DNA of 64,000 nucleotides from CAWJTV01 sp963845695 (GCA_963845695.1 CAWJTQ010000019.1:1-64000), one strand, 5' to 3'; counted from the stretch's first letter, positions 1 through 11,036 are shown. Numbers and translations are program-made. The notes: generated by a model from the letters alone, not told the origin.

Positions 1-876
1 GCTCCAGCAGGTCCGTCACCGTCGCCACTCGGAACGAGTGCGGCGAGAACTGGCCCGGCAGGCTCGCAGCCTTCAGCCGCCGCTTCATCATCCGGCAGAT
101 GTCGATACCCGTCATGGCGTTCCTGGTCAGAGTCTTCGTCTTGCGGTTCGCGGTGCGGAAGAGGGGGCCTTCGGTGATCCTGGCGGCCAGGACATAGGCC
201 AGGAGAAACTGCTCCAGGTCATGCCGCACCGGGATCTCGCGCGACTTACCGCCTTTCTCCGAGAATCGGAGCGTGTACTGCGACCCATCGTGCACGAGGT
301 TCTTCACGGTCAGCTTGGCGACCGCCCCGACGCGGGCCGCCGTGTAGATGAGGACCGCCAGGACGGCTCGGTCTCGGAGCCCGACGGGGTTGGAGGCATC
401 GATCGACTTGAGGAGCGTGCGGGCCTGGTCGGCGCCGATCTCGGGCGTCTTGCCTTCGACCACGTGTGACGCTCGGCCTTGACGGTGGCGGCAGGGTTGA
501 TGACCATGACATGGCGGTTGACCAGCCGGTCGAAGAACCGCCTCAACGCCGCCAGGTGGAGCTTCTTGGTCGGTGTCGCGAGCTCCAGGCCCTCGAGGTA
601 TTCGCCGACGTCGCCGGGGCTGACGCGAGGCAACTCCAGACCGCGTTCTTCAACCCAGACGAGGAACTGCCGCACCGCATGCATGTAGTTCTTGCGGGTG
701 TGGGCGTTGGCGATCTCGGCCTGGAAGAATTCCTCCCAGGCGAACTCGGCGGACTTGCCGGCGGCCTTGACGATCGCCGGGGCGTTGCGGGCGGTGACCG
801 GTTCGTCGGGTCGGATCAGTTCGCCGGTTTTGGTCCCGTCGTAGACGGCGATCTCATTCTTGGCATCGGTCATCAT
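1..876 (-). pseudogene. Tyrosine recombinase (phage-integrase family), frameshifted, 3' end outside the window
   Basis: The first frame gives an N-terminal SAM-like core-binding domain (motif 'ANAHTRKNYMHAVRQFLVWV') and a helix reading 'LAALRRFFDRLVNRHVMVIN'. A single-base shift near 465 moves the reading into the next frame. That frame carries the catalytic domain, including 'YTAARVGAVAKL' with the first catalytic Arg, and 'PHSFRVATVTDLLE' with the H-x-x-R box, before it runs off the window. The start codon ATG overlaps the TGA of the upstream ATPase (ATGA), which implies translational coupling to the transposase operon. By family it would cut and rejoin DNA through a Tyr nucleophile, which lies beyond the edge. 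Whether it resolves cointegrates of the neighbouring TniA-type element or is a passenger is inference. The shift may be a sequencing error. Confidence 0.75.
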
Positions 877-1931
877 GGATGTCTCCCCTGCTCTCGGTAT
901 AGCGCCAGACAAAGGGCGTTGTCTAGCGCAAAGATCGGCACGGGCAGGGGGGGACTCCACCCATCCGGGAGCAAAACAGATCGCCTCGCGATCGAACCCG
1001 TTTCATGCCGTGCCGATGACCAGAACCTCCGCGCGGCTTCGACGACTTCGCGGGTGATGTGCTTGAGCCCGTTGAGTTCGAGAATTCGCCCGACCTGTGT
1101 CAGCAGCCGGTCCATGAGCCGGAAGTTTCCGCCGGTGACCCGGATCAGCGCCGCGACTCCCTCGGCGTCAGCAAGCAAATCCTCGGGTAGCGGTACGCCG
1201 GCCGGCCGCCAGCCGGCCAGCAACGTGCGGACCTCCGCCGTACCCAGCGGGCGGAACTCGTGAACGAATCCGATCCGCGAATAGAGCTGGGCGTAACTTG
1301 CCAGTCGTCGCTCCAATCCTGGCATACCGATCAGCACCAGGCCAAAGCCGCCGCCGTCGAAGATGGCGCGGAGTTGCTCCAGCCCCGACATCTTGAGCCA
1401 GTCCACCTCGTCCACGAATAGCAAGTTGGTCGGGTCCTCGACCCCCCGGCTCTTCTCGGCCCGTTCGAGAATTGCTTCGGAGACCGCGGCTTTCGCCCGC
1501 TGCAACCGTTCGGATTTCCCCGCGAACCAATCATGCTTGAAAATAAGTCGTCGTGCGCCTCGTCGAGCTTCCGCTGCCTTCGATGATCACCGGCTCCGCT
1601 TCCGTTCGGATCGCCTGGAGGACAAACGATCGCAACTTCGGCTCACTCTGGAGATGTCTTCCGCGATCTGCCTCGGGGAGTTCACGACCGTCGCGGTGTA
1701 GAAGACGCATCCGTTGCCCGGCACCTCGTCGGTCCGAAAAACTCCAAAATCAGCGTAAGGGTTGGAGAATTCGACACGATCCCAGTCAGCATAGTGGCGG
1801 GCCGACAGCGTCTTGCCCACCCCAGGCGGACCGTAGCAGAGCCCGATGTAGCGATGCCGGCGGCAGGCGTCGCAGAACTCGCGGAACCGCCGGTATTCCT
1901 TCGTCTCGACGAAGGCCGCTGCGCGTCGCAT
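873..1931 (-). pseudogene. TniB/TnsC-like AAA ATPase of a transposon, frameshifted
   Basis: The first part (from the ATG at 1931) has a clean Walker A motif, 'YGPPGVGKTLSARHYADWD'. After one or two frame changes between about 1530 and 1640 the second part has Walker B ('NLLFVDEVDWLKMSGLEQL'), sensor-like 'LVLIGMPGLERRLASYAQLY' and a C-terminal helical lid. These are the marks of the ATP-dependent target-selection protein that partners TniA/TnsB-type transposases. The start codon overlaps the reconstructed transposase stop (TGATG), and the stop overlaps the recombinase start (ATGA), so the three genes form one coupled operon. As sequenced the protein is broken. Whether that is real decay or an indel error cannot be decided here. 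Confidence 0.75.
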
Positions 1932-3401
1932 CAGTCATCGGCGTACCGCTTGAGCGTCCTCGCCGGCTTCGGTGGTTCGGAGGCGACATCCGGGACGTCT
2001 TGGGCTGTTGGTTCGGTCCGCCCCCGCGCCGTACTTCCAGGAGGGATTCGACGGCCTTTCGTCGGTCCTGGATCGTCCGGCGAAGCTCACGGCGGCGACG
2101 CTCTCTCGCCCGGATGACCTCCCGTAGCGGCACCGTCTCGCCGGCCAATTCCTGGCAGACCGCCCGGCAGACGAATCGGCCTTCGTGGAAGACCCGGACC
2201 TCCGCGACGTCGCGAGGGTCGTACCGCAGCAAGACCTCCTCCCCCACGTAGGCCGCCAGCGTCGAATCGATGTAACGCAGCCCCGAGAACCGGATTCCGT
2301 CGGGGTGGACCCGCCGCGTCTTCGCGACCGTCAGCAGAAGAAGGTCGAGTTGCTCAAGCGACTCGGGCATCTGCGGCAAGAAACCACCGGAGATCCACCG
2401 TTCCTGCGGCTTGAAGCCCGTCGTCGTGTGGATTTCGTTGTGGTACTCGTCGACCAGGAACCGCTCCAGCTCCGTGGTCATCCCGGCCAGCGTCATCTCC
2501 GCTTTCTGGACGGCTCCGCCGGGCCCATAGCCGGGCAGCCTCGGGAGGAGCACCTGGGCGACGCTCTCGAAGAACCGTTCGATCTTCCCCCGGCCGCGGG
2601 GCCGCCCGACCATGGAGTTGACGAGCCGGATCTTGAGGTCGGCGGCCACCTGTTCGAGGTGCCGGGACGTGAAATCGCTCCCGTGGTCGGAATAGAGGAT
2701 TCCGGGGATGCCGCAGACCTGCCAGCCCGGTCGGCCCTTCCGCCAGATCGCTTGGCGCAGCGCCAGTGCCGTCTGGATCGCCGACGGGCGCGGCGAACGA
2801 CAATGCGTAACCCGCCACGGCACGGCTGTAATCGTCGAGGATGATGGTCAGCCACGGCTTTTCGGGCTGGCCACCCCCGTCTTTCAGCCAGATGTCCAGC
2901 TCCGTGTGATCGGCCTGCCAGACGGCGTTAGGGGCGGTCGCTTCGTGCCGATGGACCAGGTCGAAGGCTTCAGTGTAGGCCTTCGTTCCCTCATGGGCCA
3001 GGGTCACCAGAGCCCGGGTCCAGATCGCGGATCACGGCGTAAACGGTGCTATAGCTCGGTGATGACTCCCCGAGCCGCTCGGCGAGCGTGATCGCCTGGC
3101 GATGGATCGAAGCTGCGGACAGTGGGGGCTTCTTCAGGGCGAGGCCTTCGATGCCCTGCCGCAGGGTGTCGGAGAGGTGCCGTTTGCCCCGGTCGCTCCG
3201 CTCCTTGCGGGCCAGCCCGGCAAGCCCGCCACGTCGATACAGGCCAACCCAACGTCGGGCAGTCCGGAGGGGAACGCCTCGGTCGCGGGCGACGCGGGCC
3301 AGCGGTATGCCCTCTTCCAAAGCGGGTCGGAGTAACTCAAACCGCTCGAAGGCCAGGGCACGCTCGGCCTCGGAGAGGTCGCTGAGCGGGGTCTGCGCCA
3401 T
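1931..3401 (-). pseudogene. TniA/Mu-type DDE transposase, frameshifted
   Basis: The N-terminal third is a helix-turn-helix region ('LARVARDRGVPLRTARRWVG'). After a frame change near 3005 the integrase core begins with the first catalytic Asp in 'VWQADHTELDIWL'. A second change near 2800 leads to 'YSDHGSDFTSRHLEQ' (second Asp) and 'RGRGKIERFFESV' (Glu), so the DDE triad is present. A Mu-C-like beta-barrel follows ('DSTLAAYVGEEVLLRYDPRD'). Near 2030 a G-rich run carries a third shift; beyond it the natural end reads 'ARTLKRYADD' and its TGA overlaps the ATPase ATG. The family cuts and joins transposon ends by a replicative or Tn7-like route. No TniQ or serine resolvase gene is seen nearby. Confidence 0.8.
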
Positions 3402-3529
3402 CGCCGGAAACGCTCACCTGGCACCGGGAGGATGGCGGGGCAACCGGCCTGCCATCGGATGAACCGGTTATCGGCAAATGGTGCCAAATAGCTTCAAAGA
3501 AACCGTGCCATTTACCGGCGAACTTAACA

Positions 3530-3610
3530 CTCCGCGGCCGCGCGGACTTCCAAAAGCTGGTAGCGGAGGTGGAGGCGAAGGCCGGGCCGAAAGCCAAGCC
3601 GAAAGACTGA
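3530..3610 (+). pseudogene. C-terminal remnant of a planctomycete kinase/TPR protein
   Basis: The frame reads LRGRADFQKLVAEVEAKAGP and then a short Lys/Pro-rich end and a stop. 'DPLRGRADF' near a C-terminus is the usual last TPR turn of planctomycete Ser/Thr kinases with TPRs. Nothing upstream remains; the transposon end lies directly against it. This suggests that the element inserted in, or deleted into, that gene. Confidence 0.5.
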
Positions 3611-3690
3611 TCGCCCCGACCGGCCGTGGAATCGCATGGCAGTCCCACGCGGGGACGATCACGGCCGTCCGACCACGCCCGGCGGGCGCG

Positions 3691-3990
3691 GGGGCTCTAC
3701 GACGGCCTGCCGTCGCGGACGGGCGAGGAGTGGTTCGAGACCGCCTGCGCCCGCGCCATGCCGGCGGGCCTGGCTGGCTCGGGCGTCTCGGCCGCCGAGG
3801 CCGTCACCGAGGCCGACGCAGCGATGGCCCGCTGCGCCGGGCCGTAGCGATGGGCCACCACAGGTGGGATGCCTACCGCACCGAGGACGCCCTCGACCCG
3901 CTCCGGGGCCGTGACGACTTCCGGCTGTTGATTATGGACCTCGACATGCCGTCCGATCCGTTCGCGCCGGACGCGGATGCCCGCCGCTGA
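3691..3990 (+). pseudogene. Second kinase/TPR C-terminal remnant, frameshifted
   Basis: The first piece ends '...AAEAVTEADAAMARCAGP' at 3847. One base out of frame, it continues as a run leading to AYRTEDALDPLRGRDDFRLL and ends 'MPSDPFAPDADARR'. The 'DPLRGRDDFRLL.MDL..P.DPFA' ending matches the terminal TPR of planctomycete protein kinases. No kinase domain is present, so this is a dead tail like the one just upstream. The two tails side by side suggest a former array of such genes. Confidence 0.5.
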
Positions 3991-4543
3991 CGGTCTCCGC
4001 CGTGAGGTCCGCCCGCGCACCGATGACCATCCGGCGGCCGTCCTTCTCGGTCCCGGGCCGGGCCGGTGGGGTCCTGGAAGCAGGTCCCCCGTGCCTCTTC
4101 TGACTGCGAAAGCGGACCCACACTCGGCGCCTCCGCGAAGGATTCCCGAAGGTGATGGCCAATTTGGCCTGGAATCGTTGGCCCACCCCCGATTGAAATG
4201 GGGAAAAGGCCTTAACAACTACCCGGATTGCGCGAGGGATCATCATCGGTGAGAAAGTGTAGTGATTTTACAGTATGCATCGCAAGTCGCCGTGCGGCAT
4301 TGCCTTGGATTATCCGAGTGTCATTCGGGTCTGACCTCGATGAGGCCGGGGGCCGGAGATCGATGCCGAGCAGAACCGAGCTGATCTGGGACAGAAGATA
4401 TGACAAGCACGGCGAGAGGGTGTCACCGCGTCGGGTCACCTAACACCTTCGATTCAGCGGTGAAATGGCAGACGAAGGCGACACGAGTTCACTCCACGTG
4501 ACGAGGGTGAATCGCGGCTCGCGCTCTACAAAGCGAAGAAGCC
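3991..4543 (+). other. Intergenic stretch without an intact gene
   Basis: No ORF here has convincing composition. The last part, 4509 to 4565 on the plus strand, reads ESRLALYKAKKPYRQAEP followed by a stop. It resembles the short tail seen at the end of some planctomycete repeat proteins and may be another gene fossil. It overlaps the 3' end of the convergent cytochrome gene by about 20 bases. Weak evidence. Confidence 0.3.
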
Positions 4544-6478
4544 CTACCGCCAGGCAGAGCCGTGATTCCCCGCATGAGCCAGCGGGGTTATCGGTGTCCG
4601 CGAGAGCGGGGTGAACCAGCGGATCAGCTCATCGCGGTCGGGGGGATCGAATCCCAGGAGGGTCTGGAATTCCTTGCGGGCGGCCTCGGGATCCTGGAGG
4701 CGGAGATAGCATCGGACCAGGAGCTTCCTGACCTCGAGGTTGGCGGGGTTCAGGCGGAGAGCCTCCCGGCAGGCCTCGGTGGCGGCGGGCCAATCGCGAG
4801 CCTGGAACTGGAGGGAGGCCAGCTCGGCGTGGTAGTCCGACCGCCAGGGGTTGACGGCGATCGCACGCTTCCAGAAGTCGAGGGCCTGCTGGTGCCGGCC
4901 GCCGCGCGAGGCGAGGTACCCCGCACCCATCAGCGCGGATTCGCGGTTCGGTTCCTGGGTCAAGGCGGTGCGGAAGGCGGCCAGCGCCTCTTCGCCCCGG
5001 CCGAGCTGTCCGAGCGCGAACCCCTTGGCCTCCCAGGCGGCCACGTCGTCCGGCCGGGCCGCCAGCGCCGCCTCGAGCCGAGGCGCCGCCACCGCCGCGC
5101 CCTGCGGACCGTCGCGACACACGGCCACACCGATGTCGCGCTCGGCGGCGGCACGCTCCCGCTCGTTCATCAGCTCGCGGTGGAAGTTCACCACGAGCCG
5201 CGGTTCGACGGTCGCCTCGCCGGCCGGGACGGCGGACCGATCGGGCAGCTCGGCATGGCGGAGGATCCGGTGGCTCGTCGCCGCGGCGTGGATGATGTCG
5301 GAGCTGCGCGCACGCGGCATGTGGCAGCCGGCGCAATCGTCGTCGCGGCTCTTGCTCAGTCGGACCGGCGACGGCAGGGCGCAACCGCGATCGGCGTGGC
5401 ATTCCAGGCAGCGCTCGCGGTAATAGGCCACCTTCTCCTCGGCCGCCGGCAGCCGATGGGGATCGTGACAGGAGATGCAGCCCAGCCGGCCCTCGCTGGC
5501 GCGGAAGCAACGGCTCTCGTGCATCTGCTCGACCTGGCCGACTAACTTAGTCTCGGCCGGGCTGGCCGAGGGCTCCAGCACCGTCCAGAACCGGTAGAAC
5601 GGCAGTCCCGGCCGATAGTCCTCCATCCGATGGTCCAGCCGCACGATGCGCCGATGGCCGATCAGATGGCATTGCTGGCAGACGGCGTCTCGTAGCGACG
5701 GGCTCCAGCTCGGCGGGGTTCACGATCGTCATGTCCGCGGCCGTCGACTGCGCTGGGACGTTTCACATGGAGCTCGCCGGGCCCGTGGCACCGCTCGCAG
5801 CCGATCGCGTGGCCCCGGAAGATCGGCGGCCGATACCGGTCGGCCGGACCCGCCACCGGCTCGACCCGATTCGCGTGGCAGAACAGGCAATTGTTCTCGA
5901 CGGACCGGTCGAAATGGAGGTTGGCCTTCTCATAGCCGGGGGACAGGTCCCACTTCCGCTGTCGCACATACCAGGTGATCGGAGACTGGAACAGGAAGCC
6001 ATCGCGCTCGATCAGGATAGGCGACGCCTTGTTGTCCGGAACCGACCGCATACTGGACCTCCGCCTCGTTCTGAGCGATGAGGTTGCCCGAGGCGTCCCG
6101 CCGTGCCTCCCGATGAATCAGATGACCATCGCGGTCCTCGATCGAATACTCGAGGCCCTGGGCCTTGAACAGGACGCGGCCGCTCGTGTCGTCATTCCCC
6201 GTCGCAGGCGCCGATGCGATCGGAGCGAGCGAACGGCCCATCGGATGGCGGCCGTAGGTCTCGGCGATCTCGGCATGGCAGCGGGCGCAGACGGTATCTC
6301 CGACATAGTTCACCCCCAGGCGTGTGTTCTCGTACGGCGAGCCGGTGTCCACCGGGTGAACGCTCACTCCCGGTCCCCGCCGCCACGAGACGAAGGCGGT
6401 CGATGATCCCACCACCGCCGTCAGGACCGCGGCGAGGAACAGGATCCTCCGGCTTCGGGGTATCCCCGGTTGGTGCAT
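4544..6478 (-). CDS. Multiheme c-type cytochrome with C-terminal TPRs (copy A), frameshifted
   Basis: The start at 6478 gives 'MHQPGIPRSRRILFLAAVLT', a signal anchor. CxxCH heme sites follow in order: CARCH, CLFCH, CERCH, CQQCH (reconstructed), CISCH, CLECH, CAGCH, seven in all. The C-terminal half holds TPRs ('AAWEAKGFALGQLGRGEEAL', 'VRKLLVRCYLRLQDPEAARK'). The frame changes at least three times (about 6020, 5750 and 5690). The intact paralogue at 19158 shows the expected continuous protein, so the whole span is one gene. By family this is a periplasmic or surface electron-transfer protein of the cytochrome c554-like group with a protein-interaction tail; substrate unknown. A long CRTAC1 gene lies upstream on the same strand, 108 bases away. 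Confidence 0.8.
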
Positions 6479-6520
6479 TGTCTTTTGTCCTAGCGTTGCC
6501 CTTTGGCCGTGATGAACGTG

Positions 6521-6562
6521 GGATTCGAGATTCGTCAGATTCAAGATTCAAGATTCGAGATT
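6521..6562. repeat. Short GATTC(A/G)AGATTC tandem motif
   Basis: The gap between cytochrome A and the long CRTAC1 gene contains several copies of GATTCAA/GATTCGA in a row. It is AT-richer than its surroundings. It may be a simple repeat or part of the cytochrome leader region; no function is claimed. Confidence 0.4.
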
Positions 6563-6586
6563 ACATGGATTCTACGAACGAAAATC

Positions 6587-9534
6587 CTACTGCGTACCGC
6601 TTACGGGCGCGGGGTCTCCTTCTCGAAGCCGATATCTCTGGTCGGCGGCGAGGTCCTGGAAGCGGTCGATCCGGCCCGACGGCCAGCGCACTTCGAGTCG
6701 ATCGACTCGGGTCGCCTGTCCCAGGCCGAAGTGGAGCCGAGGGTCGCTGGCCGACAGGTAGCTGCCGCCGCCGAATCGTTGCGAGACCTGACGCAATCCG
6801 CCGGCTTCGACGACCACCCGGGCGCCCACACCGTCGCGGTTGGAGGTCGTTCCCTCCAGAGCGATCGTGATCGAATGCCCGCCCGCGGTGCGATTGTGGA
6901 GATAAACCAGGGGCTCGTTCTGGGCGACCATGATGGCGTCGACCCGCCCATCGTTGTCGATGTCGCCGATGGCCAGGCCCCGGCCGATGTGGGGGACGAG
7001 CAGGCAGGGACCGCCCTGCGCGGTGACGTCAGTCAACCGGCCGTCAGGGCCGCCGAGCATGAGCTGGACCGGCATGGCATAGGGGACCTCGGGGCGATAA
7101 TCGTTCAAGTGGCCGTTGGCTGTGATGAGATCGAGCCGGCCATCGTTGTTCACATCGAGGAAGGCGACGCCGAACCCGAGCCGGTCGCGGCTCGGCACGG
7201 CGAGGCCGACAACCGACGTATAGTCGGCGAACTGGCCGTCGCCGAGGTTGTGGAACAACGAGGTCGAACTCGTTGAAGAAGTTGGTCACGGTCAGCTCGG
7301 GACGGCCATCGCCATCGAGGTCCCCCGCTGCGACCCCCATCCCCGCCTGATTGCCCCCGAAGGCATTGCATCCCACTCCCGAGGTCAGGCCCTGTTCGTC
7401 AAATCGAAGGCCGCCCCGGTTCCGGAGCAGGTAATTCGCCGATAGGTCGTTGGCGACGAACAGATCCACCCGGTTGTCGTCGTCGACGTCCACGACGACG
7501 ACACCCAGCCCCCGGCCGTTGCGATCCACCAGGCCCGACGAGTCCGTCACATCGGTGAAGTGCCCCCGGTCGTTGCGGAAGATGTGGTCGGACAGGGCCT
7601 CGAAGCTGCGCGGGTCGCAACTGACGGGGATCGAGCGCTCGGGGTTCCGGCAGAGTTGAGGATGGTCCGAATCCCACGCGAGGTAATGGCAGACGTACAG
7701 GTCGAGATCGCCGTCGTTGTCCAGGTCGGCGAAGGCCGACGAGGTCGGCCAGTCGCGGTCGCCGCCCAGGCCGGCCGGTGCCGTCAGGTCTTCGAAGGTG
7801 CCGTCGCCGCGGTTGCGATACAGGGCGTAAGACCGCCATCGGGTGACGAACAGGTCGGGATGGCCGTCGTTGTCGTAGTCGCCGACCGCCACGCCGTGAC
7901 CGTATCCCTGGGCCATCTTCGACAGGCCCGACGAGTCGGTCGCGTCCTGGAACGTCCCATCGCCGCGATTCCGAAACAGGCGGTCGCCGGCGCCCCGGCC
8001 GGCCCCGTCCGACCGGGGCGGGAAGGGACCACCCTGGAGCACATAGACATCGAGCCAGCCATCGCCATCGAAATCGATCAGCCCGATCCCGCCACTCATG
8101 TATTCCGGCAGTTGATGCTGCGAGGACGTTCCATTGTCGAAGACGTGACTCAGTCCCGCCCGGCCGGCATCGTCCTGGAACTGGATCGGAGCGGATGAGT
8201 CGCCCTGGGCCGGCAAGGGATGGGAACGGGACGGGTGAGCCGTGGCGGCGGCGTCGAGCTCGGGGGCGAGCAGGTCGGCCAGGGTCCGGCCGGGTTGAGC
8301 GACGGTGGTGGCGCGGTGCTCCAGCCGGGCGAGCGATTTCCGGAAGTCGTCGCGGTCCGGTTTCGACGTCAGCGCCACCCGGAGGAAGGCCCGGGCCTCG
8401 AAGACGTGGCCCAGTTGCTCCGCCATCCGGGCCATCTCGGCGGCGTTGCGCACCGGTTGGTTGCGAAGGAACAGGTCCTTGTATCGCGATTTGAGCTGAT
8501 CGAGCGCGGTCTTCTGAGCCCGGAGCTGGGCGGCGCGGTCGGGCTGGCCGTCGCGGAGGGCCAGCTCGGCCAGGCGGTCGAGTGCGGCGCCGTCGCCGGG
8601 ATCGGCCGCGATGAGCCGCTCGAGAGCCTGGCGTTCCGAGGCGTCATCGCCGCGGCGCACGGCGAACCAGGCCGCCAGCCGGTGGACCTCCGCCGGGGTC
8701 GACTCGGCGGCCGGCAGGTGCTCGAGCGCCTCGACGAGCTTCCGCGACCCGGCCGGTCGCCAGGGCCCAGTCCAGGCGGGCGTGCCAGACGGGGACGTCG
8801 TCAGGTCGGCGCTTGCGGCAGGCGTCGAGCCATCGCGCGGCCTCGTCGAACGCCCCCTGGCGGATCGCCAGGTTGGCCCGCCCCAGCCAGACCCGATCGT
8901 CCTCGGGAGCCCGATCCGCCACCCGCTCCAGGAAGGTGCGGACCACTTCGGTGGAGGACGTCCCCAGCCCCAGCGCGATGCGGAACCGGACCAGCTCGAT
9001 CGCCGGCTCGGTGCCGCCGAGGCCCGCCCGATCCAGGCGCTGCCAGTTGGCCTCGATCAACCGCCGCGACTCCTCGAACCGGCCTTCATGCCAGTAGAGC
9101 GAGGCACAGAGCCGGCGCAGCTCGGGCCCGTCGCGCTCGGGATCGCGGAGGGCCCGAGTGAGGACCTGCTCGGCGTCGGCCAACCGGCCCCGATCGGACT
9201 CCAGCACGGCCAGTCCCAGGGTCGCGGGAACTGCGAACGGTGAACCGGGCGTGACCTTGACCCAGGCGGCCGCCGCCGCATCGCTCTGTCCCCGGGTCTT
9301 CTCGCACAGACCCAGGAGGTAGGCGGCCTCGTCCGAACCGGGCTCCCAGCTCAGCAGGGCGGCCAGATTCCGCGCGGCGGCCCCGTGGCGACCGGCCTGG
9401 ATCTGCTCGCGGATCTCCAACAGGGCGGCCCGGCATCGCCTCATCCTCAACCCGCACCAGCCGCCCCAGACCAACCCCCCAGCGATGGCGGCCAGCGACA
9501 AGACCAGTCCCCATCGTCGCAACCCCTGGACCAT
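6587..9534 (-). CDS. CRTAC1-type FG-GAP / ASPIC-UnbV protein with N-terminal TPRs (long form A), frameshifted
   Basis: The ATG at 9534 follows a purine-rich GGGGGGAGGGG site. The N-terminus has one membrane anchor (GLVLSLAAIAGGLVWGGW). About 400 residues of TPR follow ('RNLAALLSWEPGSDEAAYLL', 'LGRANLAIRQGAFDEAARWL'). Then come FG-GAP repeats with Ca-binding loops such as 'DFDGDGWLDVYV', 'DYDNDGHPDLFV' and 'DLDNDGDLDLYV', and a C-terminal ASPIC/UnbV domain ('RFGGGSYLSASDPRLHFGLG'). Frame changes lie near 8700 and 7260. The paralogue at 38100 is continuous through most of this length. Such beta-propeller proteins are exported and often sit beside multiheme cytochromes, as here; their biochemical role is not established. 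Confidence 0.8.
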
Positions 9535-10589
9535 GCCCCTCCCCCCTGCCAGCCCGCGTCTCTGCTCATCCGATCGAAATACAGTATCCCCTGCCCGTGG
9601 CAGGACGAGCAACCAGTTCCCTTCGCTCCTCACGCGACCTCCCCACCCTGACGGTCCCCTGCCCCCTCGGGACCCATCGCCTCCACCAAACCTCGACCGG
9701 CCATCCCCGATCGACGACTTCGGCCCTTCGGGCGTACAGCCGATCATCGATGGGGCTCGTCATTCAGTGTTGCGAGCATCGAGTCGAAACCCATTTCATC
9801 ATTCTTCTCAGAATCTTGTTGAATTAGGCCAGCGCGTATGTTAAAAAACCTTGCGACGGGCTGAGATCATGGCCAATATCGACTTGAGAGTCACTATATA
9901 ATCATCTGTTGCTAGTCTTGATTTGACTCGTCGGCGGAAGGCCCTCGGGGTCTTTCCCTCTCCAATCCGATCCGAATCGTGGTCTGCAACGTGATTGACA
10001 CTCGGTCTTGTGGTAGGCGAGTTTCGAACGCTGCCATCCGTATCGCGGCGCCGCCGAATCGGGAGATGAGGTTCTCCTCGATCGTTCTCTCAATGACTGG
10101 AAACCCGACAGGACTGCCTAAAGTACGAGCCACCAACGCTATTGGGCTCACCCAGTGACAACAGGGTCAGCGTATTGAGAATGACAGACATAAACGGCGT
10201 CGTTGATGACGTTTGCAGAAAATTGGCCATCCGTTTCTCAGCTTAGGAGCGAGCGTCGGCACCAGTCCTGCTTAGTGTTGCGGTCGATTTTGACCTCAAT
10301 CCCCTTGAAGAGCAAAGTCCAACACCAAGCGGCAACACCGCCGGCCAGTGTCCAGAACCACTGTCTTCCCGTAGGGGATTTGATCATACCTCAGTTTGAG
10401 ATCCATCGAGAGACACGTTGATCGAACGCGATTCCCATTTCGGGTTCCAGATCGATGTTGGACGGAGGGGCTCCTGGCTCGGCCCGTTGCTGGACCGATG
10501 GCAATCCGGCGTTTCTTGGGAAGGCCGGATGGGAGCGCGAGATGTTGCAGACGTTCGTGGGATCGAACCGCAAGAACGGGGTGTCGAAA
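9535..10589. other. About 1 kb divergent intergenic region
   Basis: It separates the minus-strand CRTAC1 gene from the plus-strand lipoprotein gene. Short ORFs here have no recognisable domains. The middle (about 9830-9910) is AT-rich, and may hold promoters for both directions. A region of similar size and position occurs at 41074-42037 in the second copy of this arrangement. Confidence 0.4.
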
Positions 10590-11036
10590 ATGGCGCGAAA
10601 TCTTCGCTGGTATGGCGGCTCAGTGCTGGTACTCCTCATCGGTTTTCTCAGTTCCGGCTGTAGTGAGGGTGACGAGCTGCCCCGCGAGGCCGTCTCGGGG
10701 ACGGTGACCCTGGACGGTACGCCCCTGGAGAAGGGCTCGATTCAATTCTCGCCGGTCGCGGGCAATCCCGGCGCGTCGATCGAAGGCGGTGGACTGATCA
10801 CGGCCGGGAAGTTCTCCATCCCCAAGAATCCGGGATTGGTACCCGGCAACTATCAAGTCGCCATCTATGCGGGCGGCTCGAAAGGCGGGGCCAAGGGTGA
10901 GAAGAGGCCCGAGACCGGGGGCCCGGCGCCCAGCAAGGAAGCGATCCCGGCGAAATACAACGCGAGGACCGAACTCAAAGAGGAGGTCAAGAAAGGAGGA
11001 CCCAACGACTTCAAGTTCGAATTGACGTCCAAGTGA
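10590..11036 (+). CDS. Small lipoprotein with a transthyretin-like / carboxypeptidase-regulatory-like fold
   Basis: The start is chosen so that a basic n-region and hydrophobic core lead to a lipobox, 'LIGFLSSGC', with the lipidated Cys near residue 25. The mature part begins 'REAVSGTVTLDGTPLEKGSI' and continues with 'GLVPGNYQVAIYAG', the pattern of planctomycete carboxypeptidase-regulatory-like lipoproteins. A Lys-rich end closes the protein. It is closely related to the lipoprotein at 42038. It lies 148 bases before the DUF1559 gene and probably shares its transcript. An earlier ATG at 10542 is possible but would bury the signal peptide. The role is unknown; it is likely attached to a membrane. 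Confidence 0.8.
   Translation: MARNLRWYGGSVLVLLIGFLSSGCSEGDELPREAVSGTVTLDGTPLEKGSIQFSPVAGNPGASIEGGGLITAGKFSIPKNPGLVPGNYQVAIYAGGSKGGAKGEKRPETGGPAPSKEAIPAKYNARTELKEEVKKGGPNDFKFELTSK

Larger units (their letters stand above)
1..3529 (-). mobile_element. TniA-TniB-tyrosine recombinase transposon, left part cut by the window edge
   Basis: This is a unit of three translationally coupled genes on the minus strand. Upstream of the transposase, the minus strand begins TGTTAAGTTCGCC at 3529, and a related motif (CGGTAAATGGCAC near 3518, CGGCAAATGGTGC near 3485) occurs again inward in the opposite orientation. That is compatible with a TG..CA-type end with internal transposase-binding repeats. The DNA just outside 3529 resumes in the middle of a kinase/TPR gene tail. 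The other end is not visible, so the boundary is a proposal. Confidence 0.55.

Noticed and set aside
4212..4439. Overlapping 70-75 residue ORFs on both strands
   Set aside because: Neither shows coding-like composition or a known motif.
9912..10151. A 79-residue minus-strand ORF in the first long spacer
   Set aside because: No motif, no ribosome site and no counterpart in the second spacer.
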